Counted from the first letter of the stretch, positions 44,878 through 56,601 are shown. The stretch is 64,000 nucleotides of DNA from Prochlorococcus marinus XMU1402 (GCF_017696205.1 NZ_JAAORD010000001.1:868001-932000); one strand, 5' to 3'. Program-made: numbers and translations. Notes: generated by a model from the letters alone, not told the origin.

Positions 44878-45465
44878 TTATTCTGGATTTATTAGTTCAT
44901 TTTTTTCTTGAACTTCAATGGGATTATAAAAATAAATAAAAGAAGATGAAATTAGAATTAAAGAACAAATTGCAAAAAGAGGCGGTAAAAAGAAATTGAA
45001 AAATTTTATTTTGTCATTTGATCGAAATCTTAAATTATTAGAAATATTATTACTTAATTCAGTATTTTTAATTCTTACTTTTGGCGATTCTCTTAACTGA
45101 TCAAAACAATTTATGGTGTCTGTAAGTAATGAATTACCAATCTTTAAAATTAATGGCTTTACATTTGGTTTAGAACTCTTAAGAACAATATTATGTATGT
45201 AAAGATTGTCAGCTTTTATATCAATTAATTTGGACTCATATAATGGGATTTCATTTTTGACTAAAAGATTTGAATAAATATAAAAAGCATTCATAATAGG
45301 CACTAAATGCTCAACTTTACCTTCAATAAGTGGTTTATCAATTATGGTTAATTTCCATTGAGAAATAATTGATATTTGATCGATATTTTCATTATTTGAA
45401 TAATCTGGCAATCCGATTATTTCAAGACTTACTGAAGATTGATGAAATGATAATTTATTTTGCAT
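44878..45465 (-). CDS. DUF4335 family membrane-anchored protein
   Basis: A 195-residue protein with the N-terminal LSFHQSSVSLEIIGLPDYS typical of DUF4335. The soluble domain reaches about residue 150, and a C-terminal membrane helix (LPPLFAICSLILISSSFIYFY) anchors it. It follows the DUF3038 gene by four bases. DUF3038 and DUF4335 genes are regularly adjacent in cyanobacteria, which suggests they work together. Confidence 0.82.
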   Translation of the reverse strand: MQNKLSFHQSSVSLEIIGLPDYSNNENIDQISIISQWKLTIIDKPLIEGKVEHLVPIMNAFYIYSNLLVKNEIPLYESKLIDIKADNLYIHNIVLKSSKPNVKPLILKIGNSLLTDTINCFDQLRESPKVRIKNTELSNNISNNLRFRSNDKIKFFNFFLPPLFAICSLILISSSFIYFYNPIEVQEKNELINPE

Positions 45466-45469
45466 AATA

Positions 45470-45994
45470 TTAAAAGTCGAATAGAAAATTCCTCAACTTT
45501 TTATAACCTTGATTAGAAATACAAAAAGATAAAGTAAGCAAAGACTTTATAATAATTTCATCATTTCCAGCTTGATCAAGAAGCTTTTTTACCCTCATAC
45601 TATCTGAATTAAATCTCTCTTTTATCAACTCTATAAATCTTTTATTAAATTCAACCCAGATAACTGTGTTCTTTTTAGGACCTTCTTTAGAATTAAGTAA
45701 CTCTCTCATAAAAGGATACAAATATCTTGACATTTCAACTGTAATTTTTATTAAGGCATCAAATTCATTTATTTTTATATTGTTATTAACATAAGATTTT
45801 CTCAAAGGATTATTATTCCTTAATTTCCAAATAGTAACTTTATTCGGAAAAACATTATTTAAATTAAGTTTATTTGATATGGCGTACAGAGATTGTATAC
45901 CATTTAAATCAATAGTCTCTAGGATTAATAAAAATAAATCAAGTTTCTCTATAGATTGTCTTGAAACCTGATTTCCTTTAGTTAAAACTGTAAT
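45470..45994 (-). CDS. DUF3038 family protein, start codon unusual
   Basis: The conserved core (QSIEKLDLFLLILETIDLNG, then FNKRFIELIKERFNSDSMRV) needs a start well upstream of TTG 45805, the only ordinary start codon in frame (apart from a CTG at 45889 that would also cut the core). The frame is open up to TAA 46001-46003. ATT 45994 with a nearby AAAGAG gives 174 residues; an in-frame ATG 46024 lies just before that TAA. So it starts with a rare codon or carries an early nonsense mutation. Function unknown; partner of DUF4335 downstream. Confidence 0.7.
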   Translation of the reverse strand: MTVLTKGNQVSRQSIEKLDLFLLILETIDLNGIQSLYAISNKLNLNNVFPNKVTIWKLRNNNPLRKSYVNNNIKINEFDALIKITVEMSRYLYPFMRELLNSKEGPKKNTVIWVEFNKRFIELIKERFNSDSMRVKKLLDQAGNDEIIIKSLLTLSFCISNQGYKKLRNFLFDF

Positions 45995-46039
45995 TGCTCT
46001 TTAATAAAAACATACATAAATCATAACAGAATTATTAAT

Positions 46040-46231
46040 CTATTTTTGAAATAAAAATGAATATAACTTATCTAGTTCTTCAATAGTTAGCATTCCATAA
46101 CTCCATAATAATATTGGTAATGGAGTGTTATTTTTAATAGATAATTTTATACCAAGTTCAATAGTAGATTCATCTAAACCTAATACATTAAATAAATAAA
46201 TTATCATTTCTCTAGATACATAATTATTCAT
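46040..46231 (-). CDS. DUF2949 family small protein
   Basis: A 63-residue soluble protein with the DUF2949 pattern: FNVLGLDESTIELGIKLS, then NNTPLPILLWSYGMLTIEEL and DKLYSFL. Such proteins are conserved in cyanobacteria and have no known role. Five bases separate it from the upstream FAD oxygenase gene, in the same operon direction. Confidence 0.82.
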   Translation of the reverse strand: MNNYVSREMIIYLFNVLGLDESTIELGIKLSIKNNTPLPILLWSYGMLTIEELDKLYSFLFQK

Positions 46232-46236
46232 AAATT

Positions 46237-47391
46237 TTATTTAATACTTGAGAAAATGAGAGATTTAGTCATTTGATTTAGGACTAATTTTCTTGTAAAA
46301 AGAAATTTATTTAAAAGTAAGAATGAAAATTTCCTTATAGGAAATGAAAAAATGTTTTTATTAGCAAAAATCGATATCAATGAGTCAGTTATAAAAATAG
46401 TGACGATAATATCTAAAATCCTGCTTGAAAGATACTTAAATTTAAAAAATGTCAGTTGCATTTTAGTAATAGCAGTATTTTTATTAAAAAGATCATAAAT
46501 AGTATTAACATCTCTCCAGCAAGTATTTAAACCCTGACCACCAACAGGATGAAATGTATGAAATGCATCTCCTACAAAAACTAATTTTTTAAAATTTAAA
46601 ACTGGTAAATTTAAGGATAATGAAACAGGAAAAATATTAAATTCGCCAATTATTTGATCCAACTTAAATTCATATGGCAAGATTGTTGATAAATTATCCA
46701 TTAAAAAATTCTTGTCAGAATTTAACCTTTCAATTGCCTTTAATGAACTGGAAGTCCAAATTACTTGATATAAATTTTTTTCTAAAGGTAATAATGCAAG
46801 TGGGCCTTCTTTTCTAAAAATTTCATAAGCACGCTTTTCACAATGACCTCTAAGAGAAACTTTAAAAGTTAAACAAGACTGACTATAAGATTTTTTTACA
46901 TCAATAAAATCTAAGAATTTTTTATCAAGTGAGTTTGCTCCTGTTGAAAAGAATTGATAGTCAAATAATATTTTTTTACGTAACAATCTCTGAGGTGTCA
47001 TAAAAAAAATATTTTCATAATTATCAATCTCTTGAAAAAATACATCCATGAGATCCGAATGTTTAACTACCCAGCCAATATTTTCAGCAGAACTTATATC
47101 ATCATCTAAGTCAGAGGTTGATAAATTGGTAAAAGCAGAAGTTACGCTATCTGAAATTGAAAGGGTATCAAAGCCAAATAAAAATGGTTCTAATTTTTCC
47201 CAAAGTTTGAATTTAGATAAGATTATTCTTGTTGAGTGAGTAATTGCATAAGTTTTATCTTTATCAATTAATCTATCTTTTGTTAATAAATCAGTTAAAA
47301 AAATATTGCAATTAAATTTTGAAAGCGCAATTGAAAGTAATAAACCAGTGGGGCCTGATCCAACAATTTTAAAATTGAATTTATTTTTCAT
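46237..47391 (-). CDS. UbiH/VisC-family FAD-dependent oxygenase
   Basis: A 384-residue flavoprotein monooxygenase. The Rossmann FAD motif is VGSGPTGLLLSIAL at residues about 7-20, and the second FAD motif is FVGDAFHTFHPVGGQGLN near 270. This is the UbiH/UbiF/Coq6 group that hydroxylates quinone precursors; in cyanobacteria the substrate is uncertain, possibly related to plastoquinone or a carotenoid. The stretch between motifs is diverged. Located between a DUF2949 gene and an unknown membrane protein. Confidence 0.85.
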   Translation of the reverse strand: MKNKFNFKIVGSGPTGLLLSIALSKFNCNIFLTDLLTKDRLIDKDKTYAITHSTRIILSKFKLWEKLEPFLFGFDTLSISDSVTSAFTNLSTSDLDDDISSAENIGWVVKHSDLMDVFFQEIDNYENIFFMTPQRLLRKKILFDYQFFSTGANSLDKKFLDFIDVKKSYSQSCLTFKVSLRGHCEKRAYEIFRKEGPLALLPLEKNLYQVIWTSSSLKAIERLNSDKNFLMDNLSTILPYEFKLDQIIGEFNIFPVSLSLNLPVLNFKKLVFVGDAFHTFHPVGGQGLNTCWRDVNTIYDLFNKNTAITKMQLTFFKFKYLSSRILDIIVTIFITDSLISIFANKNIFSFPIRKFSFLLLNKFLFTRKLVLNQMTKSLIFSSIK

Positions 47392-47410
47392 CAGATTGTA
47401 TAAGCTTCAA

Positions 47411-48052
47411 CTATCTATTCAAATAAATATAGCAAATTTCCTCAAACGCTGGTCTTAATAAATATGGGTACTCACCAACCCATAAGTTAATTTCAGGAAG
47501 CCAAGCATCGGTCAAATAAAAATCTCTGTCAAAATTACGGTTATCAGATGTTATTAGACATCTTATACTCGAACCCACCCTAATTTGACTGTGCTTATTT
47601 TCCATAGGAAAACTTAATTTTTCCAAATAACCATCTTCATCTTCTAATTCAAGTACTAACCAAGTCCTTTTGTTTTCGATAACTTCTAATCGACCTTGCC
47701 TATTAGATTGTTCTCTTGAACTTTCAATTTTTTCTGTTTTATAGATATCTGATATATAGCCATCAAATATAGAATAAAATTTGTATTTTCTTAATTGCAA
47801 ATTTTTTCTACTTGATTCAAGAATTGGACCCCATATGATATACAAAAAGAAACCTACACATAGGAATAACCAGAAATTATTAGTTTGATCTCCAGTTGAA
47901 CTAATAATTAATGTAATAAATCCACCAATTGAAGAAACTATTACTCTTTGAAGAATTTTTCTCGGATTCCCCAACGCGTACTTAAATTGACTTCCTGTAC
48001 CAACTGCAGGAATAAGTTTTGAAATTTGACCTGAATTAATTGGTATTAACAT
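47411..48052 (-). CDS. Conserved cyanobacterial membrane protein, unknown
   Basis: A 213-residue protein starting MLIPINSGQISKLIPAVGTG. Two helices lie near residues 36-55 and 61-77 (VIVSSIGGFITLIISST, LFLCVGFFLYIIWGPIL). A soluble C-terminal part contains RTWLVLELEDEDGYLEKL, SSIRCLITSDNR and DAWLPEINLWVGEYPYL. It does not match a named family that I know. It follows dapB by one base. Confidence 0.75.
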   Translation of the reverse strand: MLIPINSGQISKLIPAVGTGSQFKYALGNPRKILQRVIVSSIGGFITLIISSTGDQTNNFWLFLCVGFFLYIIWGPILESSRKNLQLRKYKFYSIFDGYISDIYKTEKIESSREQSNRQGRLEVIENKRTWLVLELEDEDGYLEKLSFPMENKHSQIRVGSSIRCLITSDNRNFDRDFYLTDAWLPEINLWVGEYPYLLRPAFEEICYIYLNR

Positions 48053-48053
48053 T

Positions 48054-48902
48054 TTAAAAAATTAATTTTTCAAGTCCGTAAACTAAAGTTTCATAATTAC
48101 CAATTTTTTTAATAGCCTGTAAAACTCCTGGCATATAAGCCTTTCTATCAATAGTGTCATGTTTAATAGTGTAAGTTTCACCTGGAGATCCCATAATTAC
48201 TAACTGATGAGCAAGTAATCCTGGTAATCGTACAGAATGTATATTGATTCCTGAATCTCTAAGCCCACCCCGTACTCCTTTTAATGACTCAGACTCTTTT
48301 ACTAAATTCTGATTAAATTTCTTTGGATATTCTTCAATCATTTCTGCAGTTTTTATACATGTCCCACTAGGAGAATCAGCTTTTTGATTATGATGCATCT
48401 CTATTAGTTCAATATTGTCATAAAACCTTGCAGCTACAGATGCCGCCTGCTGAAGAAGAACCATTCCTACTGAAAAATTAGGAATTATTGCACAACCAAC
48501 CGATGCTTTCTGAGCAAAAACAGACAAATCTTGTATTTGCGAAGGGCTTAAACCTGTAGTTCCTACTACTGGTGATACACCGTATGCAATAGCTGATCTT
48601 GTATTTTCATATACAGAATCAGGATGAGTAAAATCAACAAGCACAGGTTTGATTTTTTCATTTCTATAATTTTGACTAACAGAGCATAAAGTTCCTTCAA
48701 AATCATTTGAAACAAAAACATCACAATTTTTTACCTTCAGTAATTCAGAAATATTTGCGCCATTGTTCTTTTCGTTTATGTCGATTGCTGCAACAAGTTC
48801 ACAATCTTTAGAATTTAATACAGTATTAACAACTTCACTTCCCATTCTGCCTAAAGCTCCGGATACAAGTACTGGTATAAGTTTTTTAGAATTTTCAGTC
48901 AT
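48054..48902 (-). CDS. dapB: 4-hydroxy-tetrahydrodipicolinate reductase
   Basis: A 282-residue NAD(P)H enzyme of lysine and diaminopimelate synthesis. N-terminal nucleotide motif [13 protein letters not shown], catalytic and substrate motif [17 protein letters not shown] near 165-181, and [12 protein letters not shown]. Normal length. First gene of the minus-strand run and divergent from chlH with about 100 bases between the starts. Confidence 0.95.
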   Translation of the reverse strand: MTENSKKLIPVLVSGALGRMGSEVVNTVLNSKDCELVAAIDINEKNNGANISELLKVKNCDVFVSNDFEGTLCSVSQNYRNEKIKPVLVDFTHPDSVYENTRSAIAYGVSPVVGTTGLSPSQIQDLSVFAQKASVGCAIIPNFSVGMVLLQQAASVAARFYDNIELIEMHHNQKADSPSGTCIKTAEMIEEYPKKFNQNLVKESESLKGVRGGLRDSGINIHSVRLPGLLAHQLVIMGSPGETYTIKHDTIDRKAYMPGVLQAIKKIGNYETLVYGLEKLIF

Positions 48903-49004
48903 TTTTTTAAAAATTTTTTTTTTAAAGGTTGTTACACGCTATTTATATTGCACACAATAACGTCTTTTCATTCGTAGGCTGGTAGAAATACTTAAAGAAA
49001 ATCA

Positions 49005-52000
49005 ATGTTTACGCAGGTCCGCTCAGCAAACCGCAGAGTATCTCCTGTTGAGGATAACAAACACAAAGTTGTAATAAAAGCAGTTTATGTTGTCCTTGAG
49101 CCACAATACCAAAATTCCTTAACGGAAGCTGCAAAGTCAATAAATAAGATGAATGGGCCAATAGGTATAGACCTTAGTGGCTATCTTATCGAAGAACTTA
49201 GGAATGATAGTAATTTTAAAGATTTTAAAGAAGATATAGCTAATGCAGATATATTTGTTGCTTCGCTAATTTTCATTGAAGACCTTGCTCAAAAAGTAGT
49301 TGATGCAGTTTCTCCTTTTAAAGACAAACTTAAAGCATCAATTGTTTTCCCCTCCATGCCAGAGGTAATGAGATTAAATAAACTAGGTTCATTTAGTATG
49401 GCCCAACTTGGTCAATCTAAAAGTATTATTGGAGATTTAATAAAAAAGAAAAAAGAATCTGATGGAGCAAGTTTCCAAGATTCAATGTTGAAGTTATTAA
49501 ATACACTACCTTCAATTCTTAAATATCTACCAGTAGAAAAAGCTCAAGATGCTAGAACATTTATTCTGAGTTTTCAGTACTGGTTAGGTGGTACCACTGA
49601 GAACTTAAAAAACTTCTTGTTAATGATTTCTGAGAAGTACGCTGTTTCAGAGATCATAAAAGATCAAATAGAAGAATTCAAAATTCAAGACCCTGAAACA
49701 TTTCCAGATTTAGGAATTTGGCATCCTCTTGCTCCTTGTATGTTTGAGAGTCTTAAAGAATATCAAAATTGGGAAAATAATAGGAAAGATATAAATCCTA
49801 AAGATGACAAAACTCCGACAATAGGCTTAGTGCTTCAAAGGAGTCACATCGTTACGGGAGATGATGCTCATTACGTTGCTGTTATTCAAGAACTGGAATA
49901 CAGAGGCGCGAGGGTAATACCTATCTTCTGTGGAGGTCTTGATTTTTCTAAACCAGTTAATGAATTTTATTTTGATACCATAAATAACAATCAACCTATA
50001 GTAGATGGAGTTGTATCTCTAACAGGATTTGCACTAGTTGGTGGGCCAGCAAGACAAGATCATCCTAAAGCTATTGAAGCCCTCAAAAGGTTAAACAGAC
50101 CCTATATGGTTGCACTTCCATTAGTCTTCCAAACCACACAAGAATGGGAAGATAGTGATCTAGGATTACACCCTGTTCAGGTAGCACTTCAGATTGCAAT
50201 TCCAGAGCTTGATGGGGCTATTGAACCTATTATTCTCTCAGGTCGTGATGATGCTACAGGTAAGGCGCATACGCTCCAAGATCGAGTTGATGTAATAGCT
50301 GAAAGAGCAATAAAATGGTCAACTTTAAGAGTTAAACAAAGAAAGGATAAAAAATTAGCCATCACAGTATTTAGTTTTCCACCAGACAAAGGAAATGTTG
50401 GTACGGCAGCATACTTGAATGTTTTTGGTTCAATTTATAGAGTGCTTCTTGAAATGAAATCGAAAGGATATCAAATAGATGAACTTCCAAGTAATTCAAA
50501 AGAATTAATGGAAAAAGTAATTAACAACCCTGAAGCGATGGATGGCTCTCCAGAGTTAAATATTGCTCATAAGATGTCAGTAAAAGAATACGAAGAGTTC
50601 ACACCATATTCTCAAAGACTTGAAGAGAATTGGGGTAAACCTCCAGGGAACCTTAATAGTGACGGACAAAACCTTCTTATCTATGGAAAACATTTTGGAA
50701 ATGTTTTTATAGGAGTTCAACCTACATTCGGTTATGAAGGTGATCCCATGAGATTACTCTATTCAAGAAGTGCTAGTCCTCATCATGGTTTTGCTGCTTA
50801 TTACACGTATGTAGAAAAAATCTGGGGGGCTGATGCTGTTCTTCATTTTGGAACTCACGGTTCACTTGAATTTATGCCTGGGAAGCAGATGGGCATGAGT
50901 GAAACTTGTTATCCGGATTCTCTCATTGGATCATTGCCTAATTTGTATTATTATGCTGCGAATAATCCATCTGAAGCAACAATTGCAAAGAGAAGAGGAT
51001 ATGCTTCAACTATTAGTTATCTGACTCCTCCAGCGGAAAATGCAGGACTCTATAAAGGACTTAAAGAACTAAGTGAACTAGTTGGTTCATATCAACAATT
51101 AAGAGAAAATAGTAGGGGCATTCAAATTGTTAATGCAATTGTTGAGACTTCTAAACAATGTAACCTTGACAAAGATGTTGAGCTTCCTTCAAAAGACGTA
51201 GAAGAACTATCGATAGATGAAAGAGATTTATTTGTTGGTAATGTTTATAAACAGTTGATGGAGATAGAAAGTAGATTGTTACCTTGCGGTCTTCATACTA
51301 TTGGAGAAGCTCCAACAGCAGAAGAAGCTGTTGCTACGCTTGTAAATATTGCATCTTTAGAAAGAGAACAAGAAGGATTAAGATCTCTTCCTGGATTACT
51401 TGCAGAATCCATCGGTCTAACTATTGAACAAATTTATGATGGCAACAACAAAGGTGAACTTAAATTTGTAGAGTTAAATGAAAAAATCATAAATACAGCT
51501 AGAGAGTCGATTTTTGCAATGGTCAACTCTTTAAAAATCATTGATGGCAGAGTTTATTTAGAAAAATCACTTTTATCCAAACTTTTCGATTTACTTAAAG
51601 TTTTTGGTCTAAATCTACCTACTCCTTGGTTAAGAGTCTGTAGATTAAATGGATTTAATGAAGTTAATCAGAAGGAATTAAATAAATTATTTGACTACTT
51701 ACTTTTCTGCCTGGAACAGGTCTGCGCAGACAAAGAAATGGATAGCCTCATTAAAGCACTAGATGGAAATTATGTTTTACCTGGACCAGGAGGAGATCCC
51801 ATAAGAAATCCAGGTGTATTACCTAGTGGTAAAAATATCCATGCACTTGATCCTCAATCAATTCCAACTACAGCAGCAGTAGCTGCAGCGAAGTCCGTTG
51901 TTGACAAATTAATTGAAAGACAAAAGGAAGAGCAAGGAACATGGCCTGAAACAATAGCTTGTGTTTTATGGGGTACTGATAACATCAAAACCTACGGAGA

Positions 52001-53015
52001 ATCACTTGCACAAATCTTATGGTTTGTTGGGGTAAAACCAAAACCAGATTCTGTTGGAAGAATTAACAAACTAGAATTAATACCTTTAGAAGAATTAGGT
52101 AGGCCAAGAATAGATGTAGTAGTTAATTGTTCAGGAGTATTTAGAGATCTATTTATCAATCAAATGGCATTAATAGATCAGGCAGTCAAATTAGCAGCTG
52201 AAGCTGATGAACCATTGGAATCTAATTTTGTAAGGAAACATTCACTAGAACAAGCAGAAAAAGAAGGCACATCTATCAGAGAAGCTTCAGCGAGAGTATT
52301 CTCTAATGCAAGTGGAAGTTACAGTTCAAATGTTAATTTAGCCGTAGAAAATTCAACATGGGAGGAAGAAAATGAATTGCAAGAAATGTATTTATCTCGC
52401 AAAACATATGCTTTTAATGCTGATAATCCAGGTGAGATGAATCAAAAACGAGAAGTATTTGAGTCAGTAATGAAAACAGCAGATGTTACATTTCAAAACC
52501 TTGATTCTTCAGAGATTTCATTAACAGATGTAAGTCACTATTTTGATTCTGATCCAACAAAATTGATCAAGACATTAAGAGATGATGGGAAAGAACCAAG
52601 TAGCTACATAGCGGATACAACCACTTCTAATGCTCAAGTTAGAACACTTGGAGAAACTATCAGATTAGACTCAAGAACAAAACTTTTAAATCCTAAGTGG
52701 TATGAAGGTATGCTCAAATCTGGCTACGAAGGAGTTAGAGAACTTTCTAACAGACTTAATTACACTCTTGGTTGGAGTGCGACAAGCGGTCAAGTAGATA
52801 ATTTTGTATATGAAGAAACTAATGAAACATTTATAAATGACGAAGAGATGAGGAAAAGATTAATGGATCTTAATCCTAATAGTTTCAGAAGAATTGTTGG
52901 AACATTGCTAGAAGTCAATGGTAGAGGATATTGGGAAACTTCAGATGAGAATATAGAACAGTTGAAAGAACTTTACCAAGAGGTAGAAGATAAAATCGAA
53001 GGAGTTAAAGAATAA
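49005..53015 (+). CDS. chlH: Magnesium chelatase subunit H
   Basis: A 1336-residue porphyrin-binding subunit of Mg-chelatase, the first committed step of chlorophyll synthesis, acting with ChlI and ChlD. Motifs include [71 protein letters not shown] and [19 protein letters not shown]. Full length. It shares ancestry with CobN at 593 but is clearly the Mg branch. ATG 49005, own promoter region facing dapB. Confidence 0.97.
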   Translation: MFTQVRSANRRVSPVEDNKHKVVIKAVYVVLEPQYQNSLTEAAKSINKMNGPIGIDLSGYLIEELRNDSNFKDFKEDIANADIFVASLIFIEDLAQKVVDAVSPFKDKLKASIVFPSMPEVMRLNKLGSFSMAQLGQSKSIIGDLIKKKKESDGASFQDSMLKLLNTLPSILKYLPVEKAQDARTFILSFQYWLGGTTENLKNFLLMISEKYAVSEIIKDQIEEFKIQDPETFPDLGIWHPLAPCMFESLKEYQNWENNRKDINPKDDKTPTIGLVLQRSHIVTGDDAHYVAVIQELEYRGARVIPIFCGGLDFSKPVNEFYFDTINNNQPIVDGVVSLTGFALVGGPARQDHPKAIEALKRLNRPYMVALPLVFQTTQEWEDSDLGLHPVQVALQIAIPELDGAIEPIILSGRDDATGKAHTLQDRVDVIAERAIKWSTLRVKQRKDKKLAITVFSFPPDKGNVGTAAYLNVFGSIYRVLLEMKSKGYQIDELPSNSKELMEKVINNPEAMDGSPELNIAHKMSVKEYEEFTPYSQRLEENWGKPPGNLNSDGQNLLIYGKHFGNVFIGVQPTFGYEGDPMRLLYSRSASPHHGFAAYYTYVEKIWGADAVLHFGTHGSLEFMPGKQMGMSETCYPDSLIGSLPNLYYYAANNPSEATIAKRRGYASTISYLTPPAENAGLYKGLKELSELVGSYQQLRENSRGIQIVNAIVETSKQCNLDKDVELPSKDVEELSIDERDLFVGNVYKQLMEIESRLLPCGLHTIGEAPTAEEAVATLVNIASLEREQEGLRSLPGLLAESIGLTIEQIYDGNNKGELKFVELNEKIINTARESIFAMVNSLKIIDGRVYLEKSLLSKLFDLLKVFGLNLPTPWLRVCRLNGFNEVNQKELNKLFDYLLFCLEQVCADKEMDSLIKALDGNYVLPGPGGDPIRNPGVLPSGKNIHALDPQSIPTTAAVAAAKSVVDKLIERQKEEQGTWPETIACVLWGTDNIKTYGESLAQILWFVGVKPKPDSVGRINKLELIPLEELGRPRIDVVVNCSGVFRDLFINQMALIDQAVKLAAEADEPLESNFVRKHSLEQAEKEGTSIREASARVFSNASGSYSSNVNLAVENSTWEEENELQEMYLSRKTYAFNADNPGEMNQKREVFESVMKTADVTFQNLDSSEISLTDVSHYFDSDPTKLIKTLRDDGKEPSSYIADTTTSNAQVRTLGETIRLDSRTKLLNPKWYEGMLKSGYEGVRELSNRLNYTLGWSATSGQVDNFVYEETNETFINDEEMRKRLMDLNPNSFRRIVGTLLEVNGRGYWETSDENIEQLKELYQEVEDKIEGVKE

Positions 53016-53023
53016 TAAATTTA

Positions 53024-53878
53024 TTATTTTCTATAAATCCTATCAGCTACTTTCAAGACTTGATAATTTAGTTTGACATTGTGAACTCTCACAATGTCAA
53101 TATTAAATTGAGAACAAAGACAACTTATTGCAAGTGTTCCTATATCCCTTTCTTTTGGATTTTTCTCATTCAAAATTTCTCCTATAAATCTCTTCCTAGA
53201 TGCACCTATCAAAATTGGCAAATTCCATTTTTTAAATACTTCTATGTTTCTCAAGATTTCCAAATTATGAATGATATCCTTTGAAAAACCAATTCCAGGA
53301 TCCACTATTATATTTCTTTTAGATATATTTTTTTCTAAAGCATTATTTATTAAATTATCAAGAGAGTATTTAACATCAGTCAATACGTTCTGGTAATTAG
53401 AGAGTTGATTCATATTTTGACTATTACCACGACTATGAGTTATGACGAACGGACAGTTGAATTTTGATACAACATCCAAAATTTTTATATCTCTTCTTCC
53501 TCCTGTAACATCATTTATCCAATTAGCACCATTTAAAAGAGCTTCGTAAGCCACTTCAGAATTAAAAGTATCAATAGAAATTAATACATCTGGAAATTCA
53601 GATTTTATTAATTTTAGATATGGGATCAATCTTTTTATTTCTATACTAGACCCAACTTCTTCAGCCCCAGGTCTCGTACTTTGAGCACCAAGATCAATAA
53701 CATCAACACCATTGCTCAAGAAATGATTTACTTGATCCAAAACTTTTTTTGAAGAATTTAAATCTCCTCCATCACTAAATGAATCAGGAGTTAAATTAAT
53801 AACCCCCATAATTGAAGTTTTTTGACCCCAGCCTTTTGGCCAAGGATTTTTCTTATTTATAATTCGCAATTCTTGCAA
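53024..53878 (-). CDS. folP: Dihydropteroate synthase
   Basis: A 284-residue folate enzyme joining p-aminobenzoate to the pterin pyrophosphate. Motifs: [16 protein letters not shown] at about 23-38, [22 protein letters not shown] and [11 protein letters not shown], with SRKRFIG near the end. TTG start at 53878 overlaps the end of tpiA by 26 bases; a second TTG at 53869 is possible. The overlap suggests coupled translation. Confidence 0.93.
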   Translation of the reverse strand: MQELRIINKKNPWPKGWGQKTSIMGVINLTPDSFSDGGDLNSSKKVLDQVNHFLSNGVDVIDLGAQSTRPGAEEVGSSIEIKRLIPYLKLIKSEFPDVLISIDTFNSEVAYEALLNGANWINDVTGGRRDIKILDVVSKFNCPFVITHSRGNSQNMNQLSNYQNVLTDVKYSLDNLINNALEKNISKRNIIVDPGIGFSKDIIHNLEILRNIEVFKKWNLPILIGASRKRFIGEILNEKNPKERDIGTLAISCLCSQFNIDIVRVHNVKLNYQVLKVADRIYRK

Positions 53879-54578
53879 AACTATTAGGATCTAATGAAGC
53901 TCCTCCCACCAAAACCCCATCTATATCACTCATTGACATTATTTCATCAATATTATTAGGCTTAACAGATCCTCCATATTGGATAACCACATCCTCAAAA
54001 CCTATTAATTTTCGAATCAAAGAACATATCTTGTTAGCCTCTTTAGCTTCACATGTTTTACCTGTCCCTATAGCCCAAATTGGCTCGTAAGCAACTATAA
54101 GGTTAGATGGATTTGTATTTTCAAGTCCTTGTTCAACCTGTCTAGTGATAACTCTATTAGCTTCTCCTCTCTCTCTTTGCTCCAATGTTTCCCCAACACA
54201 AACTATTGGAGTAAGTCCACTTGATTGAGCAAAAACTGCTCTTTTATTAATCTGTTCATCACTTTCACTAAAATATTTCCTTGGTTCACTGTGACCAACT
54301 ATTGCGTAAGAAACTCTATGTTCAAGAAGCATTTTAGGAGATATTTCTGCCGTAAACGCTCCTTCATCTTCCCAATGAATATTCTGACTAGAAATATCTA
54401 AATAATCAAAATCAGTATGATTAGAAAAGGTTGAAATAGCAGTAAAAGGTGGTGCAATAATAACTTTACGATCATCCTTTATGTTTGTTATTAAAGGTAA
54501 AAACACTTCTAAATAAGACTTGGCTTGAGCACAAGTCATATTCATTTTCCAATTACCAGCAATAATAGATTTTCTCAA
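53853..54578 (-). CDS. tpiA: Triosephosphate isomerase
   Basis: A 241-residue TIM barrel interconverting the two triose phosphates of glycolysis and the Calvin cycle. Motifs: [12 protein letters not shown] with the active Lys, [12 protein letters not shown] with the catalytic His and [14 protein letters not shown] with the catalytic Glu; [10 protein letters not shown] and [13 protein letters not shown] form the phosphate site. ATG 54578. In one transcription unit with folP and probably the S4 protein upstream. Confidence 0.96.
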   Translation of the reverse strand: MRKSIIAGNWKMNMTCAQAKSYLEVFLPLITNIKDDRKVIIAPPFTAISTFSNHTDFDYLDISSQNIHWEDEGAFTAEISPKMLLEHRVSYAIVGHSEPRKYFSESDEQINKRAVFAQSSGLTPIVCVGETLEQRERGEANRVITRQVEQGLENTNPSNLIVAYEPIWAIGTGKTCEAKEANKICSLIRKLIGFEDVVIQYGGSVKPNNIDEIMSMSDIDGVLVGGASLDPNSFARIANYK

Positions 54579-54630
54579 AATACAATCTCCAAGAAAATCA
54601 TAATAATATAAACTGAGGTTAATAATCTAA

Positions 54631-54807
54631 TTAATCAAAAATTAATTCATTTTTTAGAAACATAACTTTATCTCCCTTATTTAGTTTTCTTCCTCTTCTA
54701 GTTTCAATTACACCATTGACTTTAACAGACCCAGATGTAATAAAGATTTTTGCTTCTCCACCTGATGATACCAAATTCTTCCATTTTAAGAATTGATCTA
54801 ATTTCAT
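54631..54807 (-). CDS. Small S4-domain RNA-binding protein
   Basis: ATG 54807 to TAA 54631, 58 residues. It starts MKLDQFLKWKNLVSSGGEAK and contains SGSVKVNGVIETRRGRKL, the alpha-L RNA-binding pattern of stand-alone S4 proteins (YbcJ/YaaA/RqcP group), which bind ribosomes or rRNA. It lies 52 bases before tpiA on the same strand. Too short for most ORF cut-offs. Confidence 0.8.
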   Translation of the reverse strand: MKLDQFLKWKNLVSSGGEAKIFITSGSVKVNGVIETRRGRKLNKGDKVMFLKNELIFD

Positions 54808-54864
54808 TGTTTTGTATGCCCAAAGATATTGATAAAGTAGGATAAATATAATACATAAAGTATC

Positions 54865-56571
54865 TTGCGACTAATACCACCAATCAGGCCATATTCAAAT
54901 AGATTTATTAAAGGTTTTATATGCATGATTATTTACGTTGCTTGTTGGCCATTATTAGCATATTTAGCAGGAAAACTAATCCCGGCAATTGGATCTGGTG
55001 ATCTTTCAAAAGTTTCTAGCATAATAGTCTGGTCTTTATTAGTATTCTTAATTCAAAAAATAGCTCAATTTGGACAGGATGTTTTTATTGCAAAACCATC
55101 CCTAGAAATTAGTGAAGAAATGACAGGAAATTTATTTAGAAAAATTCAAAAAATAGAGATGAATTCCTTTGGGAATATTTCAGCAGGAGACATAATCTAT
55201 AGACTCACGGAAGATGCAGACAGAGTAAGCGAAGTAATCTATAAAACAGCTCAAGATACTTTTCCGTGTACTTTACAATTATTAGCTGTAATAATATACA
55301 TGTTTTATTTAGATTGGTCTCTCACAGTATCAACTTTTGTGATAGCACCATTAGTTATTTTCACAGTTAATAGTTTTGGAAGAAGAGTCTTATTAGCATC
55401 TGAAAAAAGTCAAGAATCAACTAGTAACTTAGCAGGTTTAATAGGTGAATCTATAAATGGAATGGCTACTGTAAGAGCTTTTGCAGCCGAAAATTGGATT
55501 GTAAATAAATTTTATAAAAAATTAAATTCAAATAAAAAAGCGAAATATAAAACATTAAAATTGCTTGCATTTCAGCATCCAGTTGTAGGCTTTGTAGAAG
55601 CATTTGGAATATTAGCAATATTGGGTTTAGGAGCCTCAAGAATTAACCTTGGTCTTTTAACTAGTGAAGAATTTAGTAGTTTTTTTGCTGCAATATTAAT
55701 GCTTATTGATCCAATAAGCCATGTAAGTACAAATTTCAATGACTATAAACAGGCAGAAGCATCCATAAAAAGGTTAAAAAAAATAAATCTAGAACCTTTT
55801 GAAAACGATAATGAAAATTTAACAAGGATATCTAATATTGATGGGAAAATCACTTTCAAGAAAGTTGATTTTGAATATAAAGAAGATAATCAAGTCCTCA
55901 AAAATATAAATTTAGAAATTAAAAAAGGGGAAGTTACAGCTTTCGTTGGATCTTCTGGCGCTGGTAAAAGTACAATGATGGGTCTTATTTTAAAATTTAT
56001 TAACCCAAAAAAAGGAGACATTTTTATTGATGATAAAAATCTTAAATTATTAAATACGAAAGATATCAGAAATAATATTGCTCTAGTACAGCAACAACCT
56101 TTCTTATTTACAGGTAAGATTATCGACGTAATAAGAATGGGTAGGAATTTTACTAAAGAAGAAATTATAGAATCTGCCAAAAAATCAAATGCTCACAACT
56201 TTATTCAAGAGCTTCCTAATAAATATGAAACCAAAATAACTGAAAGAGGATTAAATTTCTCCGGCGGACAGATCCAAAGGATCGCTATTGCAAGAGCAAT
56301 ATTGGGGAACCCAGCGATTTTACTTCTAGATGAGGCAACTAGCGCACTTGATGCAGAATCAGAAGCAGAAGTTCAAGAAGGGCTTAATAGAGCAATGAAT
56401 AATAGGACTGTTATTGTAATAGCTCATAGATTAGCTACTACTCAAGAGGCAGATAAAATAGTTGTCTTTGATAAGGGTGAAATTATTGAGATTGGTAAAC
56501 ATACTGATTTAATTAATAAAAAAGGAATATATAAAGAATTATGTGAAAAACAATTAATTAAGAAGTTATAA
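54865..56571 (+). CDS. ABC exporter, fused membrane and ATPase domains
   Basis: A 568-residue half-size exporter (MsbA/HlyB-like) with TTG start at 54865. The membrane domain with about six helices occupies residues 15-310, with TGNLFRKIQKIEMNSF and NSFGRRVLLASEKSQE. The ATPase domain has Walker A GSSGAGKST (362-370), signature FSGGQ (465-469), Walker B LLLDEATSALD and H-loop AHRLAT. Works as a homodimer to export a lipid, peptide or drug; substrate unknown. Confidence 0.92.
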   Translation: MRLIPPIRPYSNRFIKGFICMIIYVACWPLLAYLAGKLIPAIGSGDLSKVSSIIVWSLLVFLIQKIAQFGQDVFIAKPSLEISEEMTGNLFRKIQKIEMNSFGNISAGDIIYRLTEDADRVSEVIYKTAQDTFPCTLQLLAVIIYMFYLDWSLTVSTFVIAPLVIFTVNSFGRRVLLASEKSQESTSNLAGLIGESINGMATVRAFAAENWIVNKFYKKLNSNKKAKYKTLKLLAFQHPVVGFVEAFGILAILGLGASRINLGLLTSEEFSSFFAAILMLIDPISHVSTNFNDYKQAEASIKRLKKINLEPFENDNENLTRISNIDGKITFKKVDFEYKEDNQVLKNINLEIKKGEVTAFVGSSGAGKSTMMGLILKFINPKKGDIFIDDKNLKLLNTKDIRNNIALVQQQPFLFTGKIIDVIRMGRNFTKEEIIESAKKSNAHNFIQELPNKYETKITERGLNFSGGQIQRIAIARAILGNPAILLLDEATSALDAESEAEVQEGLNRAMNNRTVIVIAHRLATTQEADKIVVFDKGEIIEIGKHTDLINKKGIYKELCEKQLIKKL

Positions 56572-56601
56572 TTCAAGCTTATTTATTAAATTTTTAAATC
56601 T

